From the IMG/VR virus record IMGVR_UViG_3300030060_002342, positions 1 through 64,000 of that record: a stretch of 64,000 bases of DNA; one strand, written 5' to 3'. Positions 23,277 to 30,143 of the stretch are shown here, piece by piece (position 1 is the first letter of the stretch; the number at the start of each line of letters is the position of its first letter). The notes under the pieces are model-generated. The model saw only the letters and a program-made list of their open reading frames with translations. It ran no database searches and was not told where the DNA came from. Source of the DNA: a virus. Both the position numbers and the translations under genes were made by a program.

Positions 23277-23717
23277 TTATCTAGTTTTGTCTTTAATCAT
23301 ATCATCGATAGCTTTATTAAAGACTTTATCTGTGTATGATTTGTTATTAAAAAAAGTGTTTCTTTCTGAAGTAGGCATATCCTCTTGCCCTAATAAGATT
23401 CTGTATATACGGGATATTAGTTGACTACATTTAAATGATGTTTTGTATATACTGTATTTGATTGAAGTACGGTTACGATGTCTCCAAACTTCGATCCAAC
23501 CGTCTCGTCGAAGTCGCTCCCAGCGGTTTTTATCCCAACTGTAAGTATAAGAGCCATCTATAAAATTATTACGTGTAAATCGCGATTTGCAATCTAAATA
23601 GATTAAAAGTTCTAAATCAGCGTCTTTTAACCCATAAGTTTTACAGGCCCATTTTCTAACAAGCCTGTAATACTTAAATAAATTTAATTCTCTTATGTCT
23701 GATGCTGATAGCTTCAT
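23277..23717 (-). CDS. Winged-helix (MarR-like) DNA-binding protein
   Basis: A 146-residue protein. LSASDIRELNLFKYYRLVRK, DLELLIYLDCKSRFTRNNF and RLRRDGWIEVWRHRNRTSIK fit a winged helix-turn-helix, with the last segment as the wing. I recognise this sequence type as a conserved late-operon protein in crAss-like and marine podoviruses. It could regulate late genes or bind DNA in the virion. It overlaps the GroES-like gene by 4 bp, linking its expression to the chaperonin pair. Confidence 0.65.
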   Translation of the reverse strand: MKLSASDIRELNLFKYYRLVRKWACKTYGLKDADLELLIYLDCKSRFTRNNFIDGSYTYSWDKNRWERLRRDGWIEVWRHRNRTSIKYSIYKTSFKCSQLISRIYRILLGQEDMPTSERNTFFNNKSYTDKVFNKAIDDMIKDKTR

Positions 23718-23974
23718 TCTACTAAAACTACATCCTGCATCTTAATTACTTTATATATATTGTTGTCATAAGATATATTATGCCCACAATGTCCATCGTA
23801 ATATATAGTAGATTTATTTGATATGCCTTCTACCATATTACCAACAGAGACTACTTTAGCTTTTTTGTATCTAGCTTCGTCTTTTGTTAGTTTTGCTGTA
23901 AGATCTAGACCTGCAATCTTAGCAGGTTTCTCTTTTATGTCTTTTACTATTATATAATAACTAATTGCTCTCAT
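23714..23974 (-). CDS. groES: GroES-like co-chaperonin
   Basis: An 86-residue protein (host GroES is about 97). Segments EARYKKAKVVSVGNMVEG, IYYDGHCGHNISYDNN and YKVIKMQDVVLVE follow the Cpn10 order: N-terminal strand, VG-containing turn, and C-terminal strand. The mobile loop region (PAKIAGLDLTAKLTKDEA) lies near residues 17-34. It would cap the phage GroEL encoded immediately upstream, with start and stop overlapping by 14 bp. The gene order is GroEL then GroES, the reverse of most bacterial operons. Confidence 0.7.
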   Translation of the reverse strand: MRAISYYIIVKDIKEKPAKIAGLDLTAKLTKDEARYKKAKVVSVGNMVEGISNKSTIYYDGHCGHNISYDNNIYKVIKMQDVVLVE

Positions 23975-25520
23975 TTGTTCTCATATTAGATATTACACAA
24001 TCAGCTGATATAATAGTAGAAGCAACACTTGCAGCATTTTTTAAAGCTGTTTTTGTTACTAATACTGGATCTATGATACCTTTATCAACCATTTTAGTTA
24101 ATTCGCCAGTAATAACATCAATACCATAGCCTTCATCTTCAATTATATCAATTTTTTTGATACCTGCATTAGAAACTATGGTTTGATATGGTGAAACTAT
24201 TGCTTTTGCCACAATTTTTTCACCTACTTTGTCCATATCGAGTAATTTTACCGCATTTACTAGTGCTACACCACCTCCAGGAACAATTCCTTCTTGTAAA
24301 GCAGCTTTTGTAGCGTAAATTGCGTCTTCTACTCTTGCTTTTTTCTCGTTTAGTGCTACTTTTGAGTTTGCACCTACCTTAATTACGCCGACAGAGCCTG
24401 TTAACATAGCTAATCTGTCTTGTAATTTATCTTTTACGAAAGGGTTTTTCTCTTTTTTTGCTATTTTCTTAACTTCCGCAACTCTTTCATTTAAATTTGC
24501 TGGCTTCACGCCAGTTGTAAGGACTGTAGTTCTGTTATCAGTTACAGATTTGACCACTTCGCCTAAACAATCTGGCTGGATCAGATCTAAATCATCACCA
24601 AGTTCTTCATTCATTACCTTTGCGCCAGTTAATATTGCTAAGTCCTCAATTGTGTCCATTCTTGTTGGACCAAAACCAGGAGTATCAATAATATTTACTT
24701 TGATATTACCTTTAATTTTGTTCATTAACAGAGCAGATTTAACTTGTTGATCAACATCTGCTACTATAAGAAGGCTTCTACCCTTCTTTATAACATGTTC
24801 TAGTATTGCTTGTATCTTTCTTATGCTAGTTATAGTTGAACTAACAACTAAAACATAAGGATTTTCTAGTGTACATGTTTGTCTATCTTTATCGGTTATC
24901 CAGTGAGGTGATGTTAACTTACAGTCTAGCTTTATACCATCTGTAATATCAGCATAAGTTGTTTCATCTTCTGAGTCTTCCATCAAAACTATACCGTCTT
25001 GACCAACTTTTTTATAAGCTTCTGCTATTATGCTGCCAAGTTCTTTATCATTGTTACATGAAATAGATGCAACACTTTCAAGCATTTTACCTTTAACTGG
25101 TATTGATATTGAATTAAGATAAGTACATATTTTATTAATTGCACTTTCTATACCATTTTTAATATCTCTTGTAGACTTATTTTCTTTAAGAGCATTAATT
25201 AACAGCGAGTGAGCAAGGACGGTAGCTGTTGTAGTACCATCACCTGCTTCGCTTACTGTCTTTTTAGCAGCTTCTTTAATTAGATGTGCACCTAAGTTTT
25301 CTACAGGATCGTACAATACAACTGATTCAGCAACGGTAACACCGTCTTTAGTTATAATTGGTCGACCTCTGTCATCTTCATATATTACACACTTACCAGA
25401 AGCGCCTAATGTAGATGCTACAGCATTTGCTAGCTTAGTAACACCACTCATTATTTTGTTTTTACCATCTTTGCCAAAGTTTAAATCCTTGACAATAAGG
25501 CTAGGGGGATTATATTCCAT
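23961..25520 (-). CDS. groEL: Phage-encoded GroEL chaperonin
   Basis: A 519-residue protein (bacterial GroEL is about 548). ATP-site motifs are present: TKDGVTVAESV (near residue 50), AGDGTTTATVLAHSLL (near 85), VEDAIYATKAALQEGIVPGGGVALVNAV (split across residues 378-405; catalytic Asp in VEDA) and IIDPVLVTKTAL near 480. The apical domain is recognisable (LILVVADV-like SLLIVADVDQQVKSALLMNK). The C-terminal Gly-Gly-Met tail is absent. It should assemble a folding chamber for virion proteins with its adjacent GroES. Its place at the head of the morphogenesis operon supports a role in folding capsid or the unusual Thr-rich proteins. Confidence 0.93.
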   Translation of the reverse strand: MEYNPPSLIVKDLNFGKDGKNKIMSGVTKLANAVASTLGASGKCVIYEDDRGRPIITKDGVTVAESVVLYDPVENLGAHLIKEAAKKTVSEAGDGTTTATVLAHSLLINALKENKSTRDIKNGIESAINKICTYLNSISIPVKGKMLESVASISCNNDKELGSIIAEAYKKVGQDGIVLMEDSEDETTYADITDGIKLDCKLTSPHWITDKDRQTCTLENPYVLVVSSTITSIRKIQAILEHVIKKGRSLLIVADVDQQVKSALLMNKIKGNIKVNIIDTPGFGPTRMDTIEDLAILTGAKVMNEELGDDLDLIQPDCLGEVVKSVTDNRTTVLTTGVKPANLNERVAEVKKIAKKEKNPFVKDKLQDRLAMLTGSVGVIKVGANSKVALNEKKARVEDAIYATKAALQEGIVPGGGVALVNAVKLLDMDKVGEKIVAKAIVSPYQTIVSNAGIKKIDIIEDEGYGIDVITGELTKMVDKGIIDPVLVTKTALKNAASVASTIISADCVISNMRTNESN

Positions 25521-25542
25521 TGAATTAAATTTTAATTAGTTA

Positions 25543-25827
25543 CTATTTAAATGTTTTTACAACTTTAGGACCCTTTGTAAACTCTAGTCTTTTGTTGTAG
25601 TGCTCGATACTACCATCAATAGCAGCTTCTGCTGATTCAATAGTCTCTCGCCTTGTTACGTCTACCCATTGATCATCTTGATCTTGGTATTCGGTTTGGT
25701 AAAACCCGTTAGGTAGCTGAACTATTCGCCAGTTTTTCTTGTCAGCTAAGTGCTTCCAATATTTAACGGTTTCCTCATTAATCTGTGGTTGACTAGTCCA
25801 CGTTTTAGTCGTGTAAAAATATGTCAT
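25543..25827 (-). CDS. Small hypothetical protein
   Basis: A 94-residue soluble protein (MTYFYTTKTWTSQPQINEET) with Trp-rich segments (YWKHLADKKNWRIVQLPNGF and EYQDQDDQWVDVTRRET). It looks like a small alpha/beta fold with a beta hairpin around NGFYQTEYQD. It is the second gene of the leftward late operon, just upstream of GroEL. No family recognised. Confidence 0.6.
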   Translation of the reverse strand: MTYFYTTKTWTSQPQINEETVKYWKHLADKKNWRIVQLPNGFYQTEYQDQDDQWVDVTRRETIESAEAAIDGSIEHYNKRLEFTKGPKVVKTFK

Positions 25828-25845
25828 AATATTTAAGGTTTTAGG

Positions 25846-26079
25846 TTAACCAACTTCACCTCTACGGTGCGTGGCTCTGTTATAGGCTATCGATGTGCGT
25901 CTTACCTGTCCGCTGGCAGTATGGTGTAGATCACTATTTGACCTTTGTCCTATGCGTTGGTTTTCGGCTTTACGTGCTCTACGCTTAGGTGTTTTAGCTG
26001 CATTAAGATCTCTTTTTCTCTTTGCTGCTAACGCTCTTCTCGATAATCCTTGGGAGTTTCCCGGTTTTTTCACTGCCAT
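25846..26079 (-). CDS. Small Arg/Lys-rich protein, first gene of late operon
   Basis: The start is placed at the ATG ending 26079 (MAVKKPGNSQGLSRRALAAK). The longer in-frame extension would run through the promoter-like element at 26118-26163. The protein is 77 residues, strongly basic throughout (RKRDLNAAKTPKRRARKAEN), with no acidic stretch. It may bind nucleic acid. It is the first gene downstream of the divergent control region on the minus strand. Confidence 0.6.
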   Translation of the reverse strand: MAVKKPGNSQGLSRRALAAKRKRDLNAAKTPKRRARKAENQRIGQRSNSDLHHTASGQVRRTSIAYNRATHRRGEVG

Positions 26080-26117
26080 AGTAAGAATAATCACATAGTT
26101 AAGCAGAAATTTAAAAA

Positions 26118-26163
26118 GGTGACACTTGCCTATTACTAGTATACTCTTATAGGCTATTGTCAT
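26118..26163 (-). promoter_or_regulatory. Candidate late promoter, 46-bp shared element (minus copy)
   Basis: Read on the minus strand: TGACAATAG, then TATAAGAGTATA, then AGTAATAGGCAA and GTGTCAC. The same order and spacing, with few differences, occurs on the plus strand at 33034-33080, just before the regulator and sigma-factor genes. It lies 39 bp upstream of the first late gene. Conservation of a non-coding stretch next to two operon heads suggests a promoter or operator. Confidence 0.6.
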
Positions 26164-26421
26164 AAAAAAAGTTGTTAGATATAATGGGGTATAGCGCCGC
26201 CCCTCTCCTCCCTGCACCACACCGTAAAAGCAAAGTTAAAATTATTTACCGGGCCCCACCCTGTTTTTATATTATTATCCATGTTTGTCAGTGTTTACTC
26301 TGTATTTTCCTGCTCACCATTTAATAACTAATATATTTTTTGTTCTAAATTTTCACAATGTTACTACTATATATAATGGATAGTAATAATGTAAGTAAAT
26401 TAAATAAATAACTTAGACAAT

Positions 26422-26499
26422 ATGAGACAGTGCGGAATACTACTAACAATAAATGAAACACTAAACAAAGTATCTACTTTTATACAATGTAAATACTAA
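26422..26499 (+). CDS. Possible 25-residue leader peptide
   Basis: ATG to TAA encodes MRQCGILLTINETLNKVSTF and five more residues. Its stop lies inside the first 32-bp early element, as does the stop of the gene at 27809-28291. It could be a tiny early gene or chance. No homologue recognised. Confidence 0.25.
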   Translation: MRQCGILLTINETLNKVSTFIQCKY

Positions 26500-26513
26500 C
26501 TCAATTGGATAAT
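26482..26513 (+). promoter_or_regulatory. 32-bp early element, copy 1
   Basis: Matches the shared pattern ATACAA, then AAATAC, a variable centre, then TTGGATAAT, with no gaps relative to the other four copies. It ends 40 bp before the first early gene. This copy is the most diverged in the centre (TAACTCAAT). Candidate phage early promoter or RNA signal. Confidence 0.65.
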
Positions 26514-26553
26514 AATAATGTAACTAAATAATAATAATTAAATATAATAAACT

Positions 26554-26781
26554 ATGAGTAACTTAATCACAAAAAGATTTGTCGTAAGACAATCACTAGT
26601 CGGAAAAAATGTAACATTCGAATTCACTAACAAAAAAGGTGACAAGATAACTTACAATCATGACAAAGTATTTTCAATAATGAAAGATACACTAACTAAA
26701 CTTCCATGTTGGTTAAAGTACAAAAGTTATACTGCTACTAACAATATACCTTTAGTACTTAGAGATAAAGACTTAGTGTAA
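26554..26781 (+). CDS. Small early protein, unknown
   Basis: A 75-residue basic protein (MSNLITKRFVVRQSLVGKNV) with an early beta hairpin (TFEFTNKKGDKITYNHDKVF) and a helical end (LTKLPCWLKYKSY). It is the first clear gene of the rightward early block, 40 bp after a copy of the 32-bp element, so it should be expressed very early. Small basic first-expressed proteins of phages often bind host enzymes; here that is only a suggestion. Confidence 0.6.
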   Translation: MSNLITKRFVVRQSLVGKNVTFEFTNKKGDKITYNHDKVFSIMKDTLTKLPCWLKYKSYTATNNIPLVLRDKDLV

Positions 26782-26844
26782 CAACTAAGCTTTATTTCAA
26801 CTGCGAGTTCCACTTGTTTCTAACAGTAAATTGCGAATGAGTAA

Positions 26845-26887
26845 TGTCATTATGGTACACGAGTGTGTTCGATTCACACTATGACAA
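26845..26887 (+). ncRNA. tRNA-like minihelix (acceptor plus T-arm only)
   Basis: TGTCATT (26845-26851) pairs 6 of 7 with TATGACA (26880-26886), as in an acceptor stem. Between them is a perfect T-arm: GTGTG, loop TTCGATT, CACAC (26863-26879). Only 11 bases lie where D and anticodon arms would be. It sits in the 127-bp gap between two small genes. It could be a tRNA relic, an RNA structure that mimics tRNA, or chance. Confidence 0.4.
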
Positions 26888-26908
26888 CTAACAATTAATA
26901 TTATAACT

Positions 26909-27103
26909 ATGAATAAAATCAAATTGACGTACAATAAAGTGTACAATTATGCGAAAGGTAAACCAGTAGCAGAACTAATAGCAGAAGTAATAGCTTTCGG
27001 TTTCTTACTACCACTAGTAATAGTAGGTTTAACTACAATCATATTTGCTTTGCTAACAGGTGAAATCAATACTAACAATATAACATTTGGAATTTATGGA
27101 TAA
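26909..27103 (+). CDS. Small membrane protein
   Basis: A 64-residue protein with a basic N-terminus (MNKIKLTYNKVYNYAKGKPV) and one strong membrane segment (IAFGFLLPLVIVGLTTIIFA). It is followed, with 8-bp overlap, by a second tiny membrane protein, suggesting a co-translated pair inserted in the host inner membrane. An early superinfection or host-takeover role is possible but unproven. Confidence 0.6.
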   Translation: MNKIKLTYNKVYNYAKGKPVAELIAEVIAFGFLLPLVIVGLTTIIFALLTGEINTNNITFGIYG

Positions 27104-27188
27104 GAAGCAAATGATAATAGAAATAATGTTTGTAGCGTGTTTATTCGCGCTACTATATGTATCACTATGGATATTCTGTCCATGCTAA
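27096..27188 (+). CDS. Tiny 30-residue membrane peptide
   Basis: The ORF MDKKQMIIEIMFVACLFALL and onward, ending WIFCPC, is a single membrane helix with a charged N-terminus and two C-terminal Cys. Its start overlaps the stop of the membrane protein at 26909-27103. The overlap and composition support a real gene, though its length makes this uncertain. Confidence 0.45.
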   Translation: MDKKQMIIEIMFVACLFALLYVSLWIFCPC

Positions 27189-27199
27189 ACTATAATAAT

Positions 27200-27337
27200 A
27201 TGGCAAGAAAACACACACATGAGAAACTATGGTCGTTTAGTGACGAACACGTAGTTGATGGTATGATTTACTCACATGAATTAGACAAGTGGGTAACTGT
27301 TGAAGAATACACAGAAGTATACTATGGAACTTTATAG
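27200..27337 (+). CDS. Small early protein, unknown
   Basis: The start is set at ATG 27200 (MARKHTHEKLWSFSDEHVVD), because the longer in-frame ORF from 27137 overlaps the tiny membrane gene. It encodes 45 residues, acidic toward the end (WVTVEEYTEVYYGTL). It ends just before copy 2 of the 32-bp element. No family recognised. Confidence 0.5.
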   Translation: MARKHTHEKLWSFSDEHVVDGMIYSHELDKWVTVEEYTEVYYGTL

Positions 27338-27338
27338 T

Positions 27339-27370
27339 ATACAATATAAATACGAACTGAGTTGGATAAT
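27339..27370 (+). promoter_or_regulatory. 32-bp early element, copy 2
   Basis: ATACAATATAAATACGAA, a short centre, then AGTTGGATAAT. The first 18 bases differ from copy 3 at only one position. It starts 2 bp after a stop codon and ends 15 bp before the ATG of the next gene, which fits a promoter giving a very short leader or a processing site. Confidence 0.7.
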
Positions 27371-27385
27371 AATATAAATTAAAAT

Positions 27386-27571
27386 ATGAATAAACTTAAA
27401 TTTACAAACTATAATGCACTGGGTCAACCACAAAATGTTATACTAAAGTATGCAAATGGCGATGTCGAAGTACTCGAATTTGCTCCAAATACTAGATACT
27501 ATGACAGTTTTGACAAGAAATACAGAAGTTACCCATCATTTACTACTATAAAAACTAGAACTTATGCCTAA
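27386..27571 (+). CDS. Small early protein, unknown
   Basis: A 61-residue protein (MNKLKFTNYNALGQPQNVIL) with beta-prone, Tyr-rich sequence (NTRYYDSFDKKYRSYPSF). It is first after copy 2 of the 32-bp element and overlaps the next gene by 8 bp. It looks like a small single-domain beta protein. Function unknown. Confidence 0.55.
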   Translation: MNKLKFTNYNALGQPQNVILKYANGDVEVLEFAPNTRYYDSFDKKYRSYPSFTTIKTRTYA

Positions 27572-27803
27572 ATACTTTGATGATTTAACATTAGAACAAA
27601 TGTTCGAGTATCATGACCATACTTATATGATGGCAGATGACAATCGAGCGTACGAAAATGGCAGACGCCAACGTGATTTGATAGAAGATAAAGTCAAAGC
27701 ACAAGGCGGATGGACTAAAGAATTAGTAGATTTGTATAATAAATATGCACCAAGTGGTATGTTTCAAAAAGATTACGACTTCATGCAAAAATATAATAAA
27801 TAA
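27564..27803 (+). CDS. Small early protein, unknown
   Basis: A 79-residue soluble helical protein (MPKYFDDLTLEQMFEYHDHT), rich in Asp, Tyr and Met, with a run RQRDLIEDKVKAQGGWTKEL. It overlaps the upstream gene by 8 bp, which suggests coupling. No motif identifies a function. Confidence 0.55.
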   Translation: MPKYFDDLTLEQMFEYHDHTYMMADDNRAYENGRRQRDLIEDKVKAQGGWTKELVDLYNKYAPSGMFQKDYDFMQKYNK

Positions 27804-27808
27804 TAACT

Positions 27809-28291
27809 ATGAGAATACTAGAAAACGGCGAGTATAAATATACTTGGCAACAAGAACAGCAAATGCTTGAAGATGCTTATGCAAGACAATTGCTACTTAA
27901 ATACAATATTAAAGAAGTAACTACACAAAAACAAGCAATAAATGGTACAAGAGAATTTGAGTTTCCTGTATCTACTTATAATAATACTAATGAATTTTAT
28001 AAGAAATGGCTAAAAAAGCAGGGTAGATCACTAAAAGATACACCAAGATTAAGATTAGCTTGCTTTAAATCTGGCTATGTAAGAAAACAAAATGGTACTT
28101 ATTCACCATATCAGTTAAATAAAACTTACAAACAAGAGCAAAGAACTACTTTTTTAATAGATGGTAAGCTAGAAACTAGAAAGTATAGAGGAATAGCTAG
28201 AGCTAAAATATGGTCAGGTCTTGCTAGATTAAACTATATGTTAGAATACTATTTAAGAAATTACAAACAAAATACGAATAAAGTTGGATAA
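27809..28291 (+). CDS. Early basic protein, unknown
   Basis: A 160-residue protein, strongly basic in its second half (KTYKQEQRTTFLIDGKLETR then KYRGIARAKIWSGLARLNYM). Its last codons lie inside copy 4 of the 32-bp element, so the element and the end of this gene share sequence. Nucleic-acid binding is possible from charge. I recognise no family. Confidence 0.6.
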   Translation: MRILENGEYKYTWQQEQQMLEDAYARQLLLKYNIKEVTTQKQAINGTREFEFPVSTYNNTNEFYKKWLKKQGRSLKDTPRLRLACFKSGYVRKQNGTYSPYQLNKTYKQEQRTTFLIDGKLETRKYRGIARAKIWSGLARLNYMLEYYLRNYKQNTNKVG

Positions 28292-28292
28292 T
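28261..28292 (+). promoter_or_regulatory. 32-bp early element, copy 4
   Basis: TTACAAACAAAATACGAA, then TAAAG and TTGGATAAT. It overlaps the last ten codons of the upstream gene and ends 8 bp before the next ATG. It is nearly the same as copy 5, although the encoded reading frames differ there, so protein coding does not explain the match. Confidence 0.7.
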
Positions 28293-28300
28293 ATATTTGT

Positions 28301-28513
28301 ATGACGAAATGTAAATGTAAAAATATAATACCTCCGCAGCGCCTCGCACTAGGTTATACCTCTTGCGTCGACTGTTCAACCACTGAACCTTATGGTTGTG
28401 TTCAAATCACGTACCATAAAACCGGCAATACTATTCAAATTATGCCAAAAAGTCAGGCGAAACGTGTAAGGAAGCTTGGCGCTAGACGAGGTTATGGCAC
28501 ATGTTTAAGATAA
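28301..28513 (+). CDS. Small Cys-rich early protein
   Basis: A 70-residue basic protein starting MTKCKCKNIIPPQRLALGYT, followed by SCVDCSTTEPYGCVQ. The Cys pattern C-x-C near residue 4 and C-x-x-C near residue 25 suggests a small zinc-binding or treble-clef-like finger. The C-terminus is Arg-rich (AKRVRKLGARRGYGTCLR). Conserved small zinc-finger proteins of this kind are common in phages; their role is not known to me. Confidence 0.6.
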   Translation: MTKCKCKNIIPPQRLALGYTSCVDCSTTEPYGCVQITYHKTGNTIQIMPKSQAKRVRKLGARRGYGTCLR

Positions 28514-28517
28514 TAAT

Positions 28518-28736
28518 ATGGCACTAATAAAACAAATGAATATTGTAGCAGAAGAAATAGCTACAGATATAATAAAACAAATAGACAAACAAAGTGATTG
28601 GCAAGTCGGTCAGTTTCTACCAGAAGATGCTGAGTCCCCACTTACAAACGACACTCATAGTTATCTTATGAGACTGGTCGCTCGCCACATCGCTAATAAA
28701 CTAGACGTAACAACTAATAAATACTACGATGAGTGA
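28518..28736 (+). CDS. Small early helical protein
   Basis: A 72-residue protein (MALIKQMNIVAEEIATDIIK) with two amphipathic helices separated by a loop (WQVGQFLPEDAESPLTNDTH). Its end overlaps the next start by 8 bp. Function unknown. Confidence 0.55.
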   Translation: MALIKQMNIVAEEIATDIIKQIDKQSDWQVGQFLPEDAESPLTNDTHSYLMRLVARHIANKLDVTTNKYYDE

Positions 28737-29013
28737 TTCAGTAAAAAAATATTTTGAAGATAAAGAAGAAACTTGTAACTACAGCGGGCTAAGAAGTACA
28801 AGCAGCTACACAGCTAAGTACATATTCTTACTAGATTTTACAGACGGTAAGGTATATAGATATGACATTAGCTCGTTATGTAATGATGAAAACAAATGGA
28901 ATCCTGACTCAGAGTCTTGTGAAGCGTTTTTATACGGCGCAGGTCACAAAGTAAATGACTGTGAGTGGATGGTTACAAGTGATAAAGATATAACTCTCGG
29001 GAATACACAGTAG
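28729..29013 (+). CDS. Small acidic early protein
   Basis: A 94-residue acidic protein (MSDSVKKYFEDKEETCNYSG) with a beta-rich middle (YIFLLDFTDGKVYRYDISSL). There are four Cys but no clear metal motif. It overlaps the upstream gene and is followed 26 bp later by a tRNA-like sequence. No function recognised. Confidence 0.55.
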   Translation: MSDSVKKYFEDKEETCNYSGLRSTSSYTAKYIFLLDFTDGKVYRYDISSLCNDENKWNPDSESCEAFLYGAGHKVNDCEWMVTSDKDITLGNTQ

Positions 29014-29039
29014 GCCTTGTGATGAAAACAAGAGAGTAT

Positions 29040-29113
29040 GGGCGTGTAATGGTTGGCGGCAACCTCGGCGTAAGCAAAGGTGCCAGACGCAGGTTCGAAT
29101 CCTGCCACGTCCA
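29040..29113 (+). tRNA. tRNA or tRNA-like gene with unusual anticodon arm
   Basis: The acceptor stem GGGCGTG pairs 7/7 (one G-U) with CACGTCC. The T-arm GCAGG, TTCGAAT, CCTGC is perfect and a discriminator A follows; CCA is not encoded. By canonical numbering positions 34-36 are GCA (Cys), but the anticodon arm pairs only if an 8-base loop AAGCAAAG is allowed with stem GGCGT/GGTGCC-type pairing, and the base at position 33 is A, not T. The D-arm has GG in its loop but a weak stem. Antisense translation gives the GFEP/DSNLR-type peptides usual over tRNA genes. The amino acid cannot be assigned. Confidence 0.6.
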
Positions 29114-29115
29114 CA

Positions 29116-29147
29116 ATACAATATAAATACGACAATAGTCGGATAAT
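29116..29147 (+). promoter_or_regulatory. 32-bp early element, copy 3
   Basis: ATACAATATAAATACGAC, then AATAGTC and GGATAAT. The centre forms CGAC-AATA-GTCG, a perfect 4-bp inverted repeat. It starts 3 bp after the tRNA-like gene and ends 29 bp before the next ATG. Same spacing as the other four copies. Confidence 0.7.
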
Positions 29148-29176
29148 ATATATACAAACAATTAAATATAATAACA

Positions 29177-29419
29177 ATGGGTAAACTTAAAACACTTTAC
29201 GACTTAATGCAACCTAGTCTTAAAACAGAGTTGCAAGCTAGTGCTAGAAAGTATGACAGCGCTAAAAGACTAAAGTATAAACTCATGAGTTCTACATTAT
29301 GGCACGAGCTATCATTATCTGATATTAGTGACCTAATGTCTTACTCAGGTCTTTATACAAGCGATGTAACAGCTAAAGATATAATCTATGGCGATAAATT
29401 CTTAACAAACAAATACTAA
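29177..29419 (+). CDS. Small early protein, unknown
   Basis: An 80-residue helical protein (MGKLKTLYDLMQPSLKTELQ) with a basic middle (ARKYDSAKRLKYKLM) and an acidic Ser-rich end (LSDISDLMSYSGL). Its stop overlaps the start of the next gene by one base. Likely first of an early transcript that starts at copy 3 of the 32-bp element. Confidence 0.55.
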   Translation: MGKLKTLYDLMQPSLKTELQASARKYDSAKRLKYKLMSSTLWHELSLSDISDLMSYSGLYTSDVTAKDIIYGDKFLTNKY

Positions 29420-29874
29420 TGGCAGAATTACTAACAGATGATATTATCACCGATGCGCTAAGCAACGATGGTATCATGGAAGAACCAGATGCTAACTGGC
29501 TCCTTGAATATATCGAATCAGAATACGGCGGCAAACTAGACAATACTACCACATGGTCTGACAGTAAAGGTTTAAAAATATACAGTGAATCAACAGCTGA
29601 CAGCTATGATATATATTTCTGTACTTATGAAGATAAACCTTATGTGTCACAAGATGGTTATTACTATGAAGATCACGCGACTTGGTCAGAACAAGCTATT
29701 GAAGCACTGTGTGATAATCAAAATGTGTGGATAGAATCTCATATATGGGACGATATGGAATACGACTTTAACCACGAACTAGAACAATGGTGGCAAGATG
29801 TATACGAAGATAAGTTTAACGATAAAAAAGATGAGTTAATAGACTCAGGCGATTACTATGAAGAAAAACAATAA
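29419..29874 (+). CDS. Acidic early protein, unknown
   Basis: A 151-residue, very acidic protein (MAELLTDDIITDALSNDGIM) with Trp/Asp-rich segments such as WIESHIWDDMEYDFNHELEQ. Net negative charge and abundant aromatic residues are reminiscent of small DNA-mimic or inhibitor proteins made early by phages, but no known family is recognised. It overlaps the next gene by 17 bp. Confidence 0.6.
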   Translation: MAELLTDDIITDALSNDGIMEEPDANWLLEYIESEYGGKLDNTTTWSDSKGLKIYSESTADSYDIYFCTYEDKPYVSQDGYYYEDHATWSEQAIEALCDNQNVWIESHIWDDMEYDFNHELEQWWQDVYEDKFNDKKDELIDSGDYYEEKQ

Positions 29875-30142
29875 ACAAGAGAAACCAAACTGGTTTCACG
29901 GTGTATGGTACACAGAAGGTGATACTGTAAACAATCCTTTTACAGGTGACAGTTGCAAGCTAACTGGTCCTGAATTAAGTATGTATGACTTTATTAAAGG
30001 TGCAGAGTTTACTATATCAATGCAGTCTAACGACGTTACTGTGCTACATCCTGACACCGTTAACTTACAAAACGATATGAGAAAAGGCTTAGACTGGTTT
30101 AGAACTGCTAACCCTTCAGCTTATATGACATTACTAGATTAA
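29858..30142 (+). CDS. Small conserved marine-phage protein
   Basis: A 94-residue protein. Segments TVNNPFTGDSCKLTGPELSM, YDFIKGAEF and KGLDWFRTANPSAYMTLLD match a small protein family I recognise from marine phages, where 'NPF.G', 'ELS.YDFI' and 'GL.WF...N..AYM.LLD' are conserved. Its function is not known. It overlaps the acidic protein upstream and is followed 1 bp later by the next gene. Confidence 0.65.
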   Translation: MKKNNKQEKPNWFHGVWYTEGDTVNNPFTGDSCKLTGPELSMYDFIKGAEFTISMQSNDVTVLHPDTVNLQNDMRKGLDWFRTANPSAYMTLLD

Positions 30143-30143
30143 T

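Larger units (their letters stand above)
26080..26553. promoter_or_regulatory. Divergent intergenic control region
   Basis: 474 bp between the leftward late operon and rightward early genes. It contains a 46-bp minus-strand element (26118-26163) shared with 33034-33080, a GC-rich patch (about 26185-26223 and 26248-26263, with GGGCCC) that stands out from the AT-rich surroundings, a TATATAAT-type box near 26368-26375, a possible 25-codon ORF, and the first copy of the 32-bp early element. It is the obvious place for divergent promoters and perhaps a replication signal. Confidence 0.7.

Noticed and set aside
26845-26887. Attachment site in a tRNA 3' end
   Set aside because: No integrase or recombinase gene is visible in the window, so a T-arm-like sequence alone does not support an att site.
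28930-29177. Three minus-strand ORFs with GFEP and DSNLR-type peptides
   Set aside because: These are typical false ORFs read antisense through tRNA T-arms; they cover the tRNA-like gene at 29040-29113.
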